DNA from: UBA2136 sp047635695 | GTDB taxonomy: Bacteria > Pseudomonadota > Alphaproteobacteria > UBA2136 | Direction of reading: 5' to 3' | NCBI GenBank assembly: GCA_047635695.1 | Contig: JBLILN010000001.1 | Location: 62,001-126,000, forward strand | DNA length: 64,000 nucleotides | Shown here: piece by piece, positions 51,391-59,262 of the stretch | How the letters are laid out: each line of letters starts with the position of its first letter | Numbering within the stretch: the first letter of the stretch is position 1 | Position numbers and translations under genes: made by a program | Notes under the pieces: model-generated | Told to the model about the DNA's origin: nothing | The model's database searches: none | The model's input: only the letters and a program-made list of their open reading frames with translations

Positions 51391-52389
51391 ATGCGTTTAG
51401 CGTTAGCAGGTGCCACAGGTAATGTCGGTCGAGAAATTATTCGTTTACTCGAAGAAAGCACAAAGATCGATCTTAATATCAAGCCAATCTTCTTAGCTTC
51501 AACTGTCAGTGAAGGCGAGGGCGTTCCTTTTGCAGATGCAGATATTTTAGTTCAGTCTCTAAAAGACTTTACTTTTGAAAACATCGACGTGATTATTTTC
51601 GCAACGCCAAGCGAGGTAAGCAAGGCTTACATACCAAAAGCCCTTGAAAAGAAAGTGCAAGTGATTGACCTTTCCAGCGCTTACCGCAGTGACGAAGGCG
51701 TGCCGATGATCGTCGACGCTGTCAATGGCAGTAAAGTAACCAAAGAAATGGAACATGTTTCATTGGCTGACGTGGCAACTGTTCAACTGGCAACTATTAT
51801 TCAACCTCTTTTGAAAATCGCCACACTTAAACGTGTCGACACTACATGCATGTACCCAACAAGCCGTAACGGTAAAATGGCCATGGACGAACTTTTTGCA
51901 CAATCAGCTGGTTTACTCGGCGGTGCAGGTGGTGACGGTATGGAAGGGGAAGCCTTTCAAGCGCAAGTGGCGTTTAACGTTGTACCACAAGTGGGTGAAT
52001 TTACAGGCAACAACAGTGAAGCCGAAATAGGCTTGTTGCTTGAATTAAACCGTGTTCTTGAAACACCTGTTCCCGTTATTTCAACAGCTGTTTACGTACC
52101 AACCTTTATCGGCATGAGCCAAAGTGTCACACTCGACTTTAACGGTACAATTAAAGCGGCCGAAGTACGAAAAATACTTGAAGGTCTCGAAGGTGTCAGC
52201 GTTATTGACAACCCAGAAAAAGGTGAGTTTTCTACGCCGTACGGTACAGCCGAAACAAGCCAGATTTTCATTTCCCGTATACGTGACAACGCTTTAACGC
52301 CAGGCTCATTACAGTTTTGGGTTACTTGCGACAACTTGCGCACGGGTGCAGCATTGCAAGTTACTAAAATACTAGAACGCCTTCTTTAA
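51391..52389 (+). CDS. USG-1-like paralogue of aspartate-semialdehyde dehydrogenase, catalytic residues absent
   Basis: A 332-residue Rossmann protein of the Asd family: GATGNVGREIIRLLEE (7-22), VIDLSSAYRSDEGVPMIVDA (91-110), FNVVPQVGEFTGNNSEAEIG near 195 and DNLRTGAAL near 314. The active-site positions are changed. The NCxTxQ motif reads DVATVQ (127-132), so the catalytic Cys is Val128, and the conserved His of the GHSE motif is Met242 in FIGMSQ. The QSAGLLGG segment after MAMDEL resembles E. coli USG-1, which also lacks the Cys. Non-catalytic role likely; a genuine asd must lie elsewhere. Confidence 0.88.
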   Translation: MRLALAGATGNVGREIIRLLEESTKIDLNIKPIFLASTVSEGEGVPFADADILVQSLKDFTFENIDVIIFATPSEVSKAYIPKALEKKVQVIDLSSAYRSDEGVPMIVDAVNGSKVTKEMEHVSLADVATVQLATIIQPLLKIATLKRVDTTCMYPTSRNGKMAMDELFAQSAGLLGGAGGDGMEGEAFQAQVAFNVVPQVGEFTGNNSEAEIGLLLELNRVLETPVPVISTAVYVPTFIGMSQSVTLDFNGTIKAAEVRKILEGLEGVSVIDNPEKGEFSTPYGTAETSQIFISRIRDNALTPGSLQFWVTCDNLRTGAALQVTKILERLL

Positions 52390-52397
52390 CCCGAAGG

Positions 52398-52429
52398 CTG
52401 TGGCTGTTTTCGTTTTGCATAAGCGTCAC
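52398..52429 (+). repeat. Direct repeat copy 1
   Basis: About 32 bp including TTTCGTTTTGCATAAGCGTCA; matches copy 2 101 bp downstream at most positions (shared core TTTCGTTTTGCATAA). Confidence 0.6.
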
Positions 52430-52498
52430 CCACGTTTGTGGGATACCGTCATGCGCACCAAAACTTCCCTTTGCCTTGCGGGTTAAAGGGTTCGATAA

Positions 52499-52530
52499 CT
52501 GTGGTTACTTTCGTTTTGCATAAACGTCAG
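52499..52530 (+). repeat. Direct repeat copy 2
   Basis: Second copy of the 32-bp element, CTGTGG followed by the TTTCGTTTTGCATAAACGTC core. Both lie in the gap between the Asd paralogue and the terminator; no open frame covers them. Confidence 0.6.
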
Positions 52531-52568
52531 CGTCGGGCACCGCCCAAGCCTGTCATTTTAGAATAAAA

Positions 52569-52598
52569 AAAAGCGTGTAGAAAAATCTACACGCTTTT
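52569..52598. terminator. Strong bidirectional terminator
   Basis: Perfect 13-bp stem AAAAGCGTGTAGA / TCTACACGCTTTT with a 4-nt A loop, between convergent genes. Confidence 0.95.
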
Positions 52599-52613
52599 TT
52601 GTTTGGATAAGGG

Positions 52614-52880
52614 TTACTTAAGTGTACGTCTTAAGCTATTTAAGTAGACTTCAGGGTTACAATGATATTGTTGATAACTCACACTCCAAAGGGCTGCTTT
52701 ACTGATGTGTTTATTGTCTTTAATGCGGTCTCTGTCTGTTATTTGGCTTAAGTTAAGGTCAATTTCCTGCATAATAGCCTTACAAATTTGTTGTTTTTGT
52801 TCATAAAGACTTGCAGCGTCAGCGTTTGCAGTGTGCATTATCAATGCTGCAAATAGTGAAACCTTTGCTATTAAAGACAT
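52614..52880 (-). CDS. Small secreted protein, 88 aa
   Basis: Signal peptide (about 1-20; VSLFAALIMHTANADA) followed by 68 residues with two Cys (QQICKA near 31 and QYHCNPE near 73), possibly a disulfide. The mature helix ICKAIMQEIDLNLSQIT leads to a basic C-terminus LNSLRRTLK. No family recognised. AGAAGG lies 8 nt before the ATG. Single gene. Confidence 0.75.
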   Translation of the reverse strand: MSLIAKVSLFAALIMHTANADAASLYEQKQQICKAIMQEIDLNLSQITDRDRIKDNKHISKAALWSVSYQQYHCNPEVYLNSLRRTLK

Positions 52881-53109
52881 TTTGTTAACCTTCTGTATTA
52901 ATTTTTCAGCTTGATACTAATACATGTTGTTAAAAATATAAAGGGTCTGTTCATATAATGGGTTTATTAAGGTATGTGTATATAGCGGTCTTGTCACACT
53001 TTATAGTATATAATAGGCTTTAATAGCTGTTCTTTCTTGCTTACTTTTTTTTGTAAAAGTTGTTATAGTGTGCCGAGTTAAAAAATTAAAAAGAATAAAG
53101 GTTTTATAA

Positions 53110-54813
53110 ATGCGTCGTCATGATCTTGTTATTGTAGGTGCTGGTTTAGCTGGCTTACGTGCTGCTTTTGAAGGTATTACAGCTGGTTTAGATACTGCTG
53201 TTATCTCGAAGGTTCACCCATTGAGATCGCACTCATGTGCTGCTCAAGGTGGTGTGAATGCGGCGATCAATCCAGAAGATAACTGGGAAGATCACGCTTA
53301 CGACACGGTTAAAGGTGCTGACTGGGTCGGTGACGAAGACGCAATTGACCTTATGTGTAAAGAAGCGCCTCAAGCGGTGCTTGATATGGACGAAATGGGT
53401 TGCCCTTTCTCCCGTGAAGACGACGGTACAATTGCCCAACGCCCTTTTGGTGGCGCAAGCTTTCCACGTACAGCCTTTGCAGCCGACCGTACAGGCCACG
53501 CTATGCTCCATACATTATGGGAACAGGCTGTTAAAAACGGCGTTCACATTTATGAGGAACATCACCTGCTTAAAGTTTGTGTCGATAAAAAAACAAAGCG
53601 TACATCGGGCATTATTTCAATGGACATCAAATCGGGTCAGTTTGAATTTATTGCTGCGAAAGCCGTGTTGATTGCTACAGGTGGTTACGGCCGTCTATTT
53701 GCCTCAAATACCAACGCCATGATCAATACAGGTGACGGTATCGCTCTTGCGATGAAAGCAGGCGCACATGCTGCCGATCTTGAATTTGTACAGTTCCACC
53801 CAACAGGTTTAAAATCATCGGGTATCCTTATTTCTGAAGGTGTACGTGGTGAAGGGGCTTATTTAATTGGTAAAGACGGTAAACGCTTTATGGATAAATA
53901 CGCACCGAACAAAAAAGAACTGGCTTCACGTGATGTTGTTTCACGTTCTGAAATGATGGAAATTAACAATGGTAACGGAGTTGATGGCGCTGTTTTCCTC
54001 GACGTGCGTCACCTTGGCCGTGAAAAGATTATGGAAAAACTGCCACAAATTCGTCAGCTTTCAATCGACTTTGAAGGTGTTGACCCTATCGATGAGCCTA
54101 TTCCAGTTAAACCAACTTGTCATTATACAATGGGTGGTATTCGTACCAACAAGCTGGGGCATTCTAAACTAGAAGGTTTATTCGCCGCAGGTGAAGCCGC
54201 TTGTGTTTCTGTGCATGGTGGTAACCGTCTTGGTGCAAATTCACTGCTAGAAACCATTGTTTTTGGTAAAATTACAGGTAAAGAAATGGTGCGCTATATC
54301 AATGAAGAAGGTGCTGCTGAAACATTGGCAAACACTGATGATATGGTTGAAGTGCAAAAAATGATTGCGGACATTAAGTCACGTAAAAAAGAAGGTCATA
54401 TCCGCCCTGCGGACATTCGCATTCCTTTGTCTGAATCACTCAATGATAATTGTAGTGTTTTCCGTGATGAAAAACGTTTGATGGTGGCTTTAGCCGCTGT
54501 GAACAAAGCGAAGGAAGACTACAAAAAAGTTTACATCGACGATAAGTCGGACGCTTTTAACACCGACCTCTTAACAACCATCGAACTTGGTAACTTAATT
54601 GCCCTTGCAGAAGCGACCGTGCGTAGCGCTATTGCACGTACAGAATCACGTGGTGCACACACAAGAGAAGAATACCCAGACCGTAACGACGAAGAATGGA
54701 TGAAACACACGCTTTCTATCTGGGACGCTGAAAATGACACAGTGACACTAGACTATGAAGCGACACGTGTGACAGGCAACCCACGTTACGAACCAGTAGA
54801 ACGTAAATACTAA
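53110..54813 (+). CDS. sdhA: Succinate dehydrogenase flavoprotein subunit
   Basis: Oxidises succinate to fumarate with covalently bound FAD. The 567-residue chain has the dinucleotide site VIVGAGLAGLRAA (8-20), the FAD-linking His in LRSHSCAAQGGVNAA (about 38-52), QFHPTGLKSSGILISEGVRG near 234, the TMGGIRTN substrate loop near 340 and GGNRLGANSLLETIVFG near 370. No twin-arginine signal, so it is cytoplasmic. sdhC/sdhD anchors are not next to it; the sdhB-CCG pair lies 1.1 kb on. A terminator follows, making sdhA a separate transcript. Confidence 0.95.
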   Translation: MRRHDLVIVGAGLAGLRAAFEGITAGLDTAVISKVHPLRSHSCAAQGGVNAAINPEDNWEDHAYDTVKGADWVGDEDAIDLMCKEAPQAVLDMDEMGCPFSREDDGTIAQRPFGGASFPRTAFAADRTGHAMLHTLWEQAVKNGVHIYEEHHLLKVCVDKKTKRTSGIISMDIKSGQFEFIAAKAVLIATGGYGRLFASNTNAMINTGDGIALAMKAGAHAADLEFVQFHPTGLKSSGILISEGVRGEGAYLIGKDGKRFMDKYAPNKKELASRDVVSRSEMMEINNGNGVDGAVFLDVRHLGREKIMEKLPQIRQLSIDFEGVDPIDEPIPVKPTCHYTMGGIRTNKLGHSKLEGLFAAGEAACVSVHGGNRLGANSLLETIVFGKITGKEMVRYINEEGAAETLANTDDMVEVQKMIADIKSRKKEGHIRPADIRIPLSESLNDNCSVFRDEKRLMVALAAVNKAKEDYKKVYIDDKSDAFNTDLLTTIELGNLIALAEATVRSAIARTESRGAHTREEYPDRNDEEWMKHTLSIWDAENDTVTLDYEATRVTGNPRYEPVERKY

Positions 54814-54895
54814 AACAGTGTCTCGTTGTGCTTTAGAAAGTATCATTACCTCAGTGGTAACTCAACTCTCTGCATCGCAACGATTCATCTGTTTA

Positions 54896-54934
54896 AATTG
54901 AGCCGCGCTATGTTACTTAGTAACAAGGCTTTTT
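54896..54934 (+). terminator. Probable terminator after sdhA
   Basis: TGTTAC-TTA-GTAACA hairpin (54911-54925) extended by AGCC / GGCT arms and followed by five T. Confidence 0.55.
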
Positions 54935-54961
54935 AAATAAATACATGAAAGGGAAAATATA

Positions 54962-55156
54962 ATGAAGTTTTTAGGATTAATGATTGTATTCACGGCATTA
55001 TTAGCCGTTGCTTTTATGGTGGGTTATAAAACAGAAGTGAATTACGAAGACGATGATGCCGCTATAAGTCGTGGTTCGGATAGGCAACAGCCTGTGGGTG
55101 GTGTGCGTATGAATGTAGACGGCCCTTCTTTCGGTCAAAAAAAATATGGCATGTAA
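54962..55156 (+). CDS. Small single-pass membrane protein, 64 aa
   Basis: A short protein with one membrane segment (about 3-22; FLGLMIVFTALLAVAFMVG) and a polar tail of 40 residues, acidic at first (YEDDDAA) and ending GPSFGQKKYGM. GAAAGGGAAAATATA gives a ribosome binding site about 8 nt before the ATG. A terminator follows. Its position between sdhA and sdhB invites a role in anchoring the complex, but no sequence relation to known SDH anchors is visible. Confidence 0.65.
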   Translation: MKFLGLMIVFTALLAVAFMVGYKTEVNYEDDDAAISRGSDRQQPVGGVRMNVDGPSFGQKKYGM

Positions 55157-55198
55157 GGCGTTTAACAGCCCATGTATTTGAATATATAACCATAAAAG

Positions 55199-55220
55199 AA
55201 CCTCCTAGATGGAGGTTTTT
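55199..55220. terminator. Bidirectional terminator
   Basis: AACCTCC / GGAGGTT around TAGAT, with a T run on the plus strand. Confidence 0.82.
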
Positions 55221-55301
55221 TATGTACGACATGTGAAGTTATAAAGCTTGGCGTAGAAGTGTGTATTCAAACTTATAATGGCCGTCTATGCTCGAAGGTT
55301 C

Positions 55302-55709
55302 TTAATCTTCTTGGCTGTTAAAGGCCAACGCCTCTTTTTCGGCTTCTGTTAAAAGGGTGCTTACGTTTGTCGTTGACGCCGCTTTTCTTGCTTCAGGATA
55401 AAGGTTCTGATAGATAGCCGCAAAAAGCGGTGCATGTACTTTAATATGTTTTTGCCCTGCGTGCTCCATGACATATCGTTGACGGCTTTTACCTTCAACT
55501 GCTTCAATTTTTGTTATGAAGTTTAATTGGGCAAGGCAGGTAAGCGCTTCATAAACATATCTTTGTGTTATGTTGCTGTTTGTCTGTTGTTTGCTTGCAC
55601 AGTTAATTTGTTGTTGAATGTGATGTGATATTTCGTGGCTGGTTGTTTTACCGGCTTGTAAGGCGGTAAGCGCCAACATTTGATATATACCTGTGAGTTC
55701 ATTGCACAT
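55302..55709 (-). CDS. Winged-helix-like protein, PadR-type layout
   Basis: A 135-residue protein with the layout of a small winged-helix regulator. The first 30 residues are helical (IYQMLALTALQAGKTTSHEI), ITQRYVYEALTCLAQLNFIT (about 49-68) reads as recognition helix plus following helix, and KIEAVEGKSRQRYVMEHAGQ (about 69-88) as the beta wing, as in PadR-family proteins. The C-terminal part is helical and acidic. It lies between sdhA and sdhB on the opposite strand; regulation of sdhB is possible. I would call it a regulator only provisionally. Confidence 0.7.
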   Translation of the reverse strand: MCNELTGIYQMLALTALQAGKTTSHEISHHIQQQINCASKQQTNSNITQRYVYEALTCLAQLNFITKIEAVEGKSRQRYVMEHAGQKHIKVHAPLFAAIYQNLYPEARKAASTTNVSTLLTEAEKEALAFNSQED

Positions 55710-55716
55710 AAAGTTT

Positions 55717-55729
55717 CCTTAAAAAAAGG
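55717..55729 (-). promoter_or_regulatory. Hairpin at the ribosome binding site
   Basis: Minus-strand CCTT and AAGG arms around five T, with AAGGAA as the SD of the 55302-55709 gene. Upstream lies the ACACACATC leader start (55783-55789). Confidence 0.35.
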
Positions 55730-55933
55730 TTTTTTCGCCTCATCCTTGTTGGATGTATGTTTAAAAAAGGTACGAAAAAAGATGTGTGTTTCACATGTAC
55801 GTATACAATCCCGTGGCATCAATGTCAATATCTTGATTGTTCACATGCATTAAATATGCAGAAATAGTGACAATGTGAGATATTTCAACTATAATTTGTT
55901 CTAATTAAATTTACAAAAGGCGTAAAAATAAAA

Positions 55934-56953
55934 ATGACGGCAAATACAAAGACGGTAACTTTTAAAATTAACCGTGGCGAAACAATGCAAGGTAGCTTTG
56001 CGGGACGCGTGGAAGAATTTGAAGTGGTTTACGATAATTCAACAACCATTCTACAAGCTCTAGAAGACATTAAAGCCCAACAAGACGGTTCTTTAACGTT
56101 CCGCCGCTCATGTCGTGCTTCTATTTGTGGTAGTTGTGGTATGGTTATTAACAACCGTAGCCGCTTGGCTTGTAAAACCAAAGTGCGTGAAATTGTTGAC
56201 GGAAACGCCGAGAAAAACTTGCCACCAGCAAGCGTGATCGAACTTTCACCTCAAAGTAATCAACCTGTTATTAAAGACCTTGCCGTCGATATTGCTAATT
56301 TTTACAAAAAAATTGATCAAATTACCCCTTACGTCCAAGAAGGTAAAGAAGCCAACAAAAATGTGGATAAATCTTCTTTTGAACAGGTAAATATGGTGAG
56401 TAACTGTATTATGTGCGGTTGCTGCTATAGTGACTGTACAGAATTGGCCGCCGATTCAGAATTTTTAGGGCCCGCCGCCCTTGCCAAAGCCTTCCGTTTT
56501 GTCGCTGACCCACGTGAAGGCCATAAAACAGAACGTTTACAAGAACTGTCAGAAAAACACGGTATTTGGGACTGTACACGCTGTGGTATGTGCGTGGACG
56601 CTTGTCCAAAAGACGTGGCACCGATGGAAGCTATCGCTAAATTACGTGTCCGTGCGATTGAGGCAGGTATTGTCAACAACCGCGGGGCAAAACACGCCAT
56701 CGCCTTTAAGGGTGACATTGGTAACTCGGGTATGTTGAACGAACCTATTATGCTGCTTAAAACAGTGGGGATTATGGGTATTATCAAACAGCTTGGTAAC
56801 GCCATACACTTAGCTAAAAAAGGTAAAATTCCATCATTTTTCCCTCATAAGGTAGAAAATGTGAACGAAGTTCAAGATATCTATAAAGAACTTGCTATGA
56901 ACCCTGTTGACGTTGAAACAAAACAAGAAGACACAGGCCCAGGCGCTGGTTAA
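55934..56953 (+). CDS. sdhB: Succinate dehydrogenase iron-sulfur subunit
   Basis: Transfers electrons from SdhA towards quinone. The 339-residue chain has the plant-type 2Fe-2S motif RASICGSCGM (about 60-69), the first ferredoxin Cys set NCIMCGCCYSDC (about 157-168) and CTRCGMCVDACPKD (about 214-227). About 100 residues follow the last cluster, longer than in SdhB of the SdhCDAB type, rich in Gly, Ile and Lys; the extension fits the type that pairs with a CCG subunit. It is followed 76 nt later by that subunit. Confidence 0.93.
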   Translation: MTANTKTVTFKINRGETMQGSFAGRVEEFEVVYDNSTTILQALEDIKAQQDGSLTFRRSCRASICGSCGMVINNRSRLACKTKVREIVDGNAEKNLPPASVIELSPQSNQPVIKDLAVDIANFYKKIDQITPYVQEGKEANKNVDKSSFEQVNMVSNCIMCGCCYSDCTELAADSEFLGPAALAKAFRFVADPREGHKTERLQELSEKHGIWDCTRCGMCVDACPKDVAPMEAIAKLRVRAIEAGIVNNRGAKHAIAFKGDIGNSGMLNEPIMLLKTVGIMGIIKQLGNAIHLAKKGKIPSFFPHKVENVNEVQDIYKELAMNPVDVETKQEDTGPGAG

Positions 56954-57029
56954 TTTAGCGTTTATATATAATTATAAGCCAAGCTAACGCATAGAATTTG
57001 AGACATATAAAAAAGGAAAATAAAGAAAA

Positions 57030-57926
57030 ATGGGTATTTCACAAGATCTAAACTACGCCTATTACCCTGGTTGTGCTGCAAAGCAAATCCAAAAAGAAGC
57101 CGACTGGTCAGCGCGGGCTGTCAGCGACAAATTGGGTATAACACTGCATGATATGCCAAAGGCAACATGCTGTGGTGCGGGTAACTTGCAAGAACATGAC
57201 CCAGCTGCAGGCCTTGCGGTTTGCGCACGTATTTTCTCTCAAGCCGAAGAAATGGGCATGGATATTGTTACTATTTGTAACACTTGCTTGCAAACATTCA
57301 CATTTGCGAACGAACGTTTGAAAAATGAACCAGATCTGCTTGAAAAAATTAATGCCGTACTCACCAAAGTAGGCGTGCGCCCTTACATGGGTACCATTGA
57401 CGTCAAGCACCTTATTTGGGTGATGGTGGACGATATTGGTGTTGAAAAAGTGAAAGCACAAGTTTCTAACCCTTTAAATGGTTTGAAAGTAGCGCCGTTC
57501 TACGGTTGTCATGCCATGCGCCCGAACGACGTTTTTAACGGCCGTGGTGGTGAAGCACCGAAATACCTTGATACTTTAATTATAGCAATGGGTGGTGAAT
57601 CTGTTGATTATAACGGTAAAGACAAGTGTTGTGGTTTCCACACAATGTTGGTACAAGAAGGTACATTTTTGAAAATGGCTGGTGGCCATTCTCTCGAAGC
57701 GAAGCATGAGGGTGCCGAAATTATGGTTTCTCCATGTACGTTATGCGACATGGCTTTAGGCGCTTACCAGGCCCGCAGTGAAAAACACCTTGGTAAAAAA
57801 ATTGACCTACCAGAAATGAATATCTCACAACTTGTGGGTGCCGCTTTTGGTATTGATAAAAAAGCACTTGGTTTTAGTCGTTTGCACCAAAACCCAAGTA
57901 AAGTATTTAAAAACAGAAATATATAA
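57030..57926 (+). CDS. SdhE/HdrB-like CCG-domain subunit
   Basis: A 298-residue subunit with two CCG (heterodisulfide reductase B type) domains. The first has YYPGCAAKQ (about 11-19), ATCCGAGN near 46 and CNTCLQTF near 84; the second has FYGCHAMRPND (about 156-166), DKCCGFHTML near 198 and SPCTLCDMAL near 233. All Cys positions of both motifs are present. In E-type succinate:quinone reductases (Wolinella, Sulfolobus) such a subunit replaces the haem b anchor and binds the membrane through amphipathic helices. Position after sdhB supports that role. (The letter is SdhE of the E-type complex, not the flavin assembly factor.). Confidence 0.9.
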   Translation: MGISQDLNYAYYPGCAAKQIQKEADWSARAVSDKLGITLHDMPKATCCGAGNLQEHDPAAGLAVCARIFSQAEEMGMDIVTICNTCLQTFTFANERLKNEPDLLEKINAVLTKVGVRPYMGTIDVKHLIWVMVDDIGVEKVKAQVSNPLNGLKVAPFYGCHAMRPNDVFNGRGGEAPKYLDTLIIAMGGESVDYNGKDKCCGFHTMLVQEGTFLKMAGGHSLEAKHEGAEIMVSPCTLCDMALGAYQARSEKHLGKKIDLPEMNISQLVGAAFGIDKKALGFSRLHQNPSKVFKNRNI

Positions 57927-57952
57927 GTAAAAAGTTTAAAGGGATAAAATTA

Positions 57953-58171
57953 ATGAGCAAATATGTATGGGTTTTCGTTGTCACAGGTTTAGTTGTTGGT
58001 GCGTTTTTTGCGCAGGACGCTTTAGCTTCTGCTTCAGCAGGTGAAGATAAGATTGTGGGTGTTATTGAGCGTATTTTAAACGTGGTTGCCGACTTCTTTG
58101 AGCGTATTTTCCAAAGCATTGCAGACGCTGTTAAAAGTATTTTCAGTGGAGACGACAGCGCAAAAAAGTAA
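57953..58171 (+). CDS. Small protein with signal anchor and amphipathic helix, in the sdh unit
   Basis: A 72-residue protein 26 nt after the CCG subunit gene. Residues 4-20 are hydrophobic (YVWVFVVTGLVVGAFF) and DALASASA looks like a signal-peptide end. From about 30 to 65 the sequence (VGVIERILNVVADFFERIFQ) forms a strikingly regular amphipathic helix. It could be a membrane partner of the dehydrogenase, comparable to the small fourth subunit of E-type complexes. If the signal peptide is real, though, the helix would be periplasmic. The stop is preceded by a slippery heptamer, and a -1 frame stays open to 58257. Confidence 0.78.
   Translation: MSKYVWVFVVTGLVVGAFFAQDALASASAGEDKIVGVIERILNVVADFFERIFQSIADAVKSIFSGDDSAKK
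58162..58168 (+). other. Putative -1 programmed frameshift site
   Basis: A AAA AAG, in the phase required (GCA AAA AAG TAA), lies immediately before the stop. GGAG at 58148-58151 is 10 nt upstream, the placement of the stimulatory SD in dnaX. After a -1 slip the frame reads GTA ATT GAA and stays open for 29 codons to TAA at 58255-58257; the extension is charged and helical (VIEPSPEKDATLMDE as its first residues). A sequencing or natural A-run indel is the alternative. Confidence 0.5.
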
Positions 58172-58277
58172 TTGAACCAAGCCCAGAAAAAGATGCGACT
58201 TTGATGGATGAGGTTAAACGAAAAGCGATAGATGTTTATCAGGTTATTTCTGAATAAACGTTTTTGGTAAAGAAAGA

Positions 58278-58304
58278 GGGTGTTATGAGAATAGCGCCCT
58301 TTTT
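58278..58304 (+). terminator. Terminator of the sdhB unit
   Basis: GGGTGTTAT-GAGA-ATAGCGCCC (9 pairs, two of them G-T) followed by six T. It comes after the end of the -1 frame, not directly after the zero-frame stop. Confidence 0.85.
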
Positions 58305-58393
58305 TGCGCACACATAATTTGCTTTCATTCTTTTCATGCTTGCTGTATTTTGTCATTGAAATCGTTATTTTAAACAAAGGAAAGATCTGTCTG

Positions 58394-59116
58394 GTGAAAA
58401 AGAATATACTTACATTATTGGTTGTTTTAACTGTACTCACAGGTTGTTTTAAACAAGACACCTTAAACCCAAATGCCATGACATACAAAGAGTCACAATC
58501 GGTTTTATCTATTAAACGTGGTGTGGTTATTGGTGTAGAACAAGCACTCGTCGCTATTGACGGTTCTGACGGTGTTTCTGCGGTCAGCGGTATTGTTGGT
58601 GGTTTGCTAGGTTCACAAGTTGGTAAAGGCACAGGCCGTGACGTGGGTATTGGCGTGGGTATTTTAGGTGGTGCTATTTTAGGTAAAACGCTTACCGAAA
58701 AATCAGAATTGGCTTTTGTTTACACCGTTGAACTTCAAAACAATGCAGGTATTATGCAAATTGCGCAAACGGGTCAAATGTTACCACAAAGATCTAAAGT
58801 GTTAATCCGTACTTTTTCTGGTGGACGTAAAACAATTACTTTAGACCAGTCTCAAGGTGTCACGTTTTCTGAAACCAACAAAACATCCTACCAAGGTGAC
58901 GCTGCAAAAGTTGAACAGGTGAGACGCCAAGAACTTTTCAATGCCAAGCAACGTGCTGCCGCAGCACTTAAACGTGCAGAACGCGAAGAAGCTGAATATC
59001 AGCTTGAGCTTGAAAGCAAAAAACTGAACCTTGAAGGCCAACGTTTGGATATTAAATCTAAAAGCAAGCGTGTCGACAGAACAGACGAATATATTGACAA
59101 AGAACTTAAAAACTAA
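58394..59116 (+). CDS. Lipoprotein with glycine-zipper and C-terminal coiled coil (GTG start)
   Basis: The start is taken as GTG at 58394: its reading begins VKKNILTLLVVLTVLTGC, a classic lipobox signal, and AAAGGAAAG lies 12 nt upstream. The earlier TTG-type reading from 58304 adds an unsupported hydrophobic stretch. The mature part (from Cys18) holds a glycine-zipper segment, VGGLLGSQVGKGTG and IGVGILGGAILGK (about 77-105), as in outer-membrane SlyB/Pcp lipoproteins, then about 100 residues ending in a basic coiled coil (KQRAAAALKRAEREEAEYQL). Total 240 residues. The long coiled-coil tail is not usual for SlyB. Confidence 0.82.
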   Translation: MKKNILTLLVVLTVLTGCFKQDTLNPNAMTYKESQSVLSIKRGVVIGVEQALVAIDGSDGVSAVSGIVGGLLGSQVGKGTGRDVGIGVGILGGAILGKTLTEKSELAFVYTVELQNNAGIMQIAQTGQMLPQRSKVLIRTFSGGRKTITLDQSQGVTFSETNKTSYQGDAAKVEQVRRQELFNAKQRAAAALKRAEREEAEYQLELESKKLNLEGQRLDIKSKSKRVDRTDEYIDKELKN

Positions 59117-59128
59117 AACATCAAACGT

Positions 59129-59158
59129 TCAAAAGCCTCTCCATGGAGAGGCTTTTTT
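59129..59158 (+). terminator. Intrinsic terminator
   Basis: AAAAGCCTCTCC-ATG-GAGAGGCTTTT region with T run, after the lipoprotein gene. Confidence 0.88.
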
Positions 59159-59262
59159 TATCAATGGTCATATTTATAGCTTAAGCCATTTGAACTTTTA
59201 GTTGTTTTGTTTCAGGCGTTTATCTATACTTATTTTTTAAATAAAAGGTGTTGTTTTTTATA

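Noticed and set aside
52398..52530. CRISPR-like reading of the two direct repeats
   Set aside because: Only two imperfect copies with a 69-bp interval, no cas genes and no further units.
53258..53671. 137-codon frame inside sdhA
   Set aside because: Same-strand shadow of sdhA; no supporting signals.
57907..58632. 241-codon minus-strand frame over the 3' end of the sdh unit
   Set aside because: Runs opposite several plus-strand genes and across the terminator at 58278; low-complexity Phe/Ser/Lys composition without similarity.
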